Below, one piece after another: positions 61,555 through 64,000 of a stretch of 64,000 bases of DNA (position 1 is its first letter; every line of letters begins with the position of its first letter). A program made the position numbers and the translations under genes. A model generated the notes under the pieces. That model was not told the DNA's origin. It saw nothing but the letters and a program-made list of their open reading frames with translations, and ran no database searches. The DNA is from Cryobacterium roopkundense (GTDB lineage Bacteria; Actinomycetota; Actinomycetes; Actinomycetales; Microbacteriaceae), in NCBI RefSeq assembly GCF_014200405.1, contig NZ_JACHBQ010000001.1:3968001-4032000 (forward strand), in the 5' to 3' direction.

Positions 61555-61556
61555 AC
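61545..61556. promoter_or_regulatory. 12-base palindrome at the flavin reductase start
   Basis: GTGTGCGCACAC is perfectly symmetric, and AAGTGTG/CACACTT extends the symmetry on both sides. It overlaps the presumed GTG start of the flavin reductase gene and differs from the cluster palindrome, so a different regulator would be involved. Confidence 0.4.
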
Positions 61557-61640
61557 TTCAGGCTAACAACGCCGGGCCACGCAAACCCCGACAACGCCGC
61601 ATGCCAAGCGGATGCGACAGTGGCGATGTTCCAGGTGGCG

Positions 61641-61952
61641 CTAGTCGGTGTCTGATTCCCTGGTCGCATCCTTCACGGCGTCGGCGGCATCCGAGACGAC
61701 GGTCTCGGCCTTCTGCCGTTGGGTGGTGGCGGCCGTGCTGGCCTGGTCGATCAGCTCCGACACCTTGGCTTGGGCCAGGGCCGCGGCATCCCTGGCGGCC
61801 TGTTCGGTCTGAGCCACCACCTTCTGCAGGTTAGGGTCGCCCCACACCTCCCGCGCCTTCGTGGCTAGCCGGTCGTAGGCGCGACGCCCCGCCCGTGAGC
61901 CGAGCACGTAGCCGGTCGCCAAGCCGGCGAGAAAGAGAAGTCTGCCTCTCAT
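61641..61952 (-). CDS. YtxH-like small membrane-anchored protein
   Basis: This 103-residue protein has a short N-terminal helix (LLFLAGLATGYVLGSRAGRRAYDR, split over residues 5-28, with the typical G.VLG...GRR pattern), followed by an Ala/Lys/Glu-rich coiled coil to the end. This fits YtxH/general-stress-type proteins. The function is unknown; such proteins are thought to be membrane-tethered stress factors. Confidence 0.7.
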   Translation of the reverse strand: MRGRLLFLAGLATGYVLGSRAGRRAYDRLATKAREVWGDPNLQKVVAQTEQAARDAAALAQAKVSELIDQASTAATTQRQKAETVVSDAADAVKDATRESDTD

Positions 61953-62033
61953 TGCTGAACCTCCGAGATCGGTGAAGTAACGACAGGGATACCGTACGTT
62001 CCTAACCGAATGTGCTCAAGGGATTGACAACGT

Positions 62034-62825
62034 CTAGTGCACAGCCGACCCCGGAGGGTGTGCCAGCGCGTCGCGGCTCAGCATCGCCGCACCGGCCACG
62101 GCCGCCGGCATCACAAAGACCGCCGCAAACGGGATGAGGAACAGCAGGTAGGTGGCGGCGCCGAAGCCGAGGCTGGTCGCACGACGGCGGGCCAGCATCC
62201 GTCGCCTGTCGCGAAGCGAGAACCCCCGGGCATCGAAGGCGAAGCCGGTGAGTTCGAGCGTGAGGATCCAACCCCCGACGGCCGCGCCGAGCGTGAAGGC
62301 AAGCATGCCGCCCACGACCGGAATGAGGCTGCTGATCACGAACAGCGGTGCGAGAAGAACGGCAGGCACCAGTAAGCGAGCGCCGTCGCCGATGGCGCGC
62401 CACAGTGAAGCCAGAACGCCGGTCTCAGGGGCGGTGGGCGGAGCGCCCAGACGGGTTTCGACCGAGCGCCAGATGCGTTCGTAGAACGGGTCGCCCACCA
62501 GCAAGGTGACAGCGGTGTAACTGTAGACCAGCACGAGGATACCCACTGTCACCACGGCGGCGCCGGCCGCGACGCGTGAGCCCGTGCGCCAGGGCTCGCC
62601 CCAGCCGTCGGCGAACGGTGTCATCCAGGTGGCCAGTCCTCCGAGGTTGACGGCGAGCACGGCGATCCCCGCAAGATAGATCAGGCCCACGATGAGAGCG
62701 GGCAACGCGCCGAGCAGCATGAGTCGGGGTGAGGTGACCCACATTCCGAAACCCCGGCCGAGAAACCCGACCCCAGAGCCGAGTTCTCGCAGGAGGCCGG
62801 GTGACGGGGGAGCCGAGGGGTGCAT
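62034..62825 (-). CDS. EI24/CysZ-like membrane protein
   Basis: This 263-residue protein has six hydrophobic helices. The family patterns SGVGFLGRGFGMW near residue 17, the GDPFYERIW loop near 110 with its conserved acidic and aromatic residues, and the late RRRATSLGFGAATYLLFLIPF are those of the EI24 family, which includes the sulfate channel CysZ. ATG 62825 is chosen; a longer frame to 62879 is unsupported. No cysteine biosynthesis gene is adjacent, so sulfate transport is only a possibility. Confidence 0.85.
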   Translation of the reverse strand: MHPSAPPSPGLLRELGSGVGFLGRGFGMWVTSPRLMLLGALPALIVGLIYLAGIAVLAVNLGGLATWMTPFADGWGEPWRTGSRVAAGAAVVTVGILVLVYSYTAVTLLVGDPFYERIWRSVETRLGAPPTAPETGVLASLWRAIGDGARLLVPAVLLAPLFVISSLIPVVGGMLAFTLGAAVGGWILTLELTGFAFDARGFSLRDRRRMLARRRATSLGFGAATYLLFLIPFAAVFVMPAAVAGAAMLSRDALAHPPGSAVH

Positions 62826-62964
62826 CCGCTCAGAATATCGCGGCCGGACGGACCCGTGTGCGGATCGGCAGTCCTGCATATCTTGGTGCCGTCGCCCGCG
62901 GGTGCGCCGCGAGACCCTAACCTGAGAGTAGGCCAGAAAGGCTGGAACGACGCAAGGAGCCGGA

Positions 62965-63609
62965 TTGACCCACCCCTACGCGCTGCACGTCGACCTGCTC
63001 GCCCCCTGTTTCTGCTGCCAGGCCAGGCAGCCATTCCACTTCACCTCCGCAAGTGATCAGGCGGTCTGCTCTTTCTGCGTGCGCCACCTCGGTGCGGAGA
63101 AGGCCGAACGTCGCGACAGTGATCACCTGCGGCTGTGGACGGAACTCTTCAACGACGAGCAGGAAATGCATCGGTCCTACGTCGCGGCGACGAAGGCGAC
63201 CATCGCGGAGCGGGATGCAGCGATTGTCGAGCTCACGACGCACGTCGGGCAGCTCGCAGCTCTCGTGGCCGGGCACTTCGACGCGACCCCGACCGACGGT
63301 GTGCGGGGGTTACTGGAAAACGACTTGATCAAGCGCGCCGAGCGGAAGACCGAGCTGGCCTCACGCCAAATCGACTGGGCCATGGCTGTGATCTGGCGCA
63401 TTGGTGCCCTCCATCATGACGACGCCGAGAACCCCGGGCACTGTGTCTGTGGGCGGGCTCTCGGGAGCTGCGCAGAGGGGCTCGCGATCGATCCTGTTCG
63501 AACGGCCATGAATGACTGGGGAAAGAAGAACGTGCAGTTGCTGCGAAACGGTAAGCGCAACGGCCTGCCGGCCGACCACCCTGCGGTGATCGGCGAACGG
63601 ACGCGCTGA
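62965..63609 (+). CDS. hypothetical protein with zinc-ribbon-like Cys pairs
   Basis: This 214-residue protein has an N-terminal CFCC (residues about 15-18) and CSFC (near 35-38) that together could bind one zinc, a central coiled coil (ATKATIAERDAAIVELTTHV near 73-92) and a C-terminal CVCG pair near 157. TTG 62965 follows CAAGGAG. It suggests a metal-binding, possibly oligomeric regulator or scaffold. I do not recognise the family. It is not linked to its neighbours, which are on the other strand. Confidence 0.7.
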   Translation: MTHPYALHVDLLAPCFCCQARQPFHFTSASDQAVCSFCVRHLGAEKAERRDSDHLRLWTELFNDEQEMHRSYVAATKATIAERDAAIVELTTHVGQLAALVAGHFDATPTDGVRGLLENDLIKRAERKTELASRQIDWAMAVIWRIGALHHDDAENPGHCVCGRALGSCAEGLAIDPVRTAMNDWGKKNVQLLRNGKRNGLPADHPAVIGERTR

Positions 63610-63611
63610 CC

Positions 63612-64000
63612 CTAGTGTGCCATCGGTGCCGGTTCGTTCGCCGTCACCGGGCTGCGACGCACGAAGAAGGCGAGCGGGATCGCGAACAGGGAGATGACCG
63701 CGCCGTACACGAATGCAGACTGAACCCCGGCAGCCGTCGCGGTGACCTCGTTCACGCCGTCTGCGATCAGACCGGCAGACTGTGAAGCCATCACGGCGAT
63801 GAAGAGGGCTGTTCCCGCGGCACCGGCGAGCTGCTGAACTGTTCCCACCACGGCGCTGCCGTGCGAGTAGAGCTTGGGGCGCAGGGACGCGAGGCCGGCG
63901 GTGAAGAGCGGCGTGAAGATGAGCGCGAGCCCCACGCTCAACGAAATGTGGGCCGTCATTAACAGGGACGGCGCCGTGGACTCGCCCATCAGCGTCATCG
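63612..64000 (-). CDS. DHA2-family MFS multidrug transporter, 3' part only
   Basis: The frame runs off the right edge of the window; 129 codons of the C-terminal end are visible. They contain the last helices of a 14-helix DHA2 (EmrB/QacA-like) exporter: ALIFTPLFTAGLASL, then SAVVGTVQQLAGAAGTALFIAVM (split over about 48-70), typical of helices 11-12 of this family, then a final helix and a short basic tail. The substrate is unknown. Confidence 0.85.
   Translation of the reverse strand, partial: MTLMGESTAPSLLMTAHISLSVGLALIFTPLFTAGLASLRPKLYSHGSAVVGTVQQLAGAAGTALFIAVMASQSAGLIADGVNEVTATAAGVQSAFVYGAVISLFAIPLAFFVRRSPVTANEPAPMAH

Overview
The window looks like a chromosomal stretch of a high-GC actinobacterium, most likely a member of the Microbacteriaceae (Cryobacterium/Leifsonia-like). 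The reasons are high GC throughout, an actinobacterial dnaK-grpE-dnaJ-hspR operon with HAIR operators, a roughly 530-residue isocitrate lyase, and a strong over-use of the word GCATCCG. The genus is an inference from style, not from a search.

Region 1 (1-12,754) is an accessory island lying against the 3' end of a tRNA-Gly(CCC) gene. From left to right it holds a GTCAC tandem repeat, about 700 bases without a convincing gene, a helicase-associated-domain protein, an orphan Xre/MbcA/ParS-type antitoxin-like protein, a NYN-domain putative nuclease, an unusual HTH + N6-methylase + target-recognition fusion, a cytosolic 5'-nucleotidase, and a complete type I restriction-modification operon (hsdM-hsdS-hsdR). 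The NYN / fusion methylase / nucleotidase trio is a candidate undescribed defence or modification cassette.

Region 2 (12,755-31,130) is mostly core genome: tRNA-Gly, dcd, a PEP mutase/isocitrate lyase-family protein, a UMF1-type MFS protein, a RIO kinase preceded by a tiny leader ORF and hairpin, a chromate transporter homologue, the HspR-controlled dnaK operon, an rRNA-type methyltransferase, and an operon for amine use (copper amine oxidase, universal stress protein, amino acid/amine permease). A GT87-like glycosyltransferase and a histidine phosphatase follow.

Region 3 (31,137-39,472) has been rearranged by insertion sequences. An IS1380-family element sits 14-19 bp upstream of the histidine phosphatase start. 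Several tiny membrane proteins follow, then aceA between two strong terminators. An IS21-family element has split an EamA transporter gene with a clean 4-bp target duplication.

Region 4 (39,500-61,554) starts with a CGNR regulator, an MFS transporter and an adenine deaminase. It continues as a large catabolic cluster of 17 genes tied together by five copies of one palindrome, (G/T)ATTGT-NN-ACAATC, found at four promoter regions upstream of its transcription units. A GntR/FCD regulator encoded inside the cluster is the obvious candidate to bind it. The cluster encodes an ABC importer, an EutD/DoeA-like M24 hydrolase, an M20 deacylase, two aminotransferases, a semialdehyde dehydrogenase, an FAD/Fe-S 2-hydroxyacid dehydrogenase, a D-2-hydroxyacid dehydrogenase, an amidase, a RidA protein, two Asp/Glu-racemase/maleate-isomerase-like proteins and a DUF3830 protein. 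It resembles ectoine utilisation but lacks several of its hallmark genes, so the substrate is open. Region 5 (61,641-64,000) holds small envelope proteins and the 3' part of a DHA2-type multidrug transporter.
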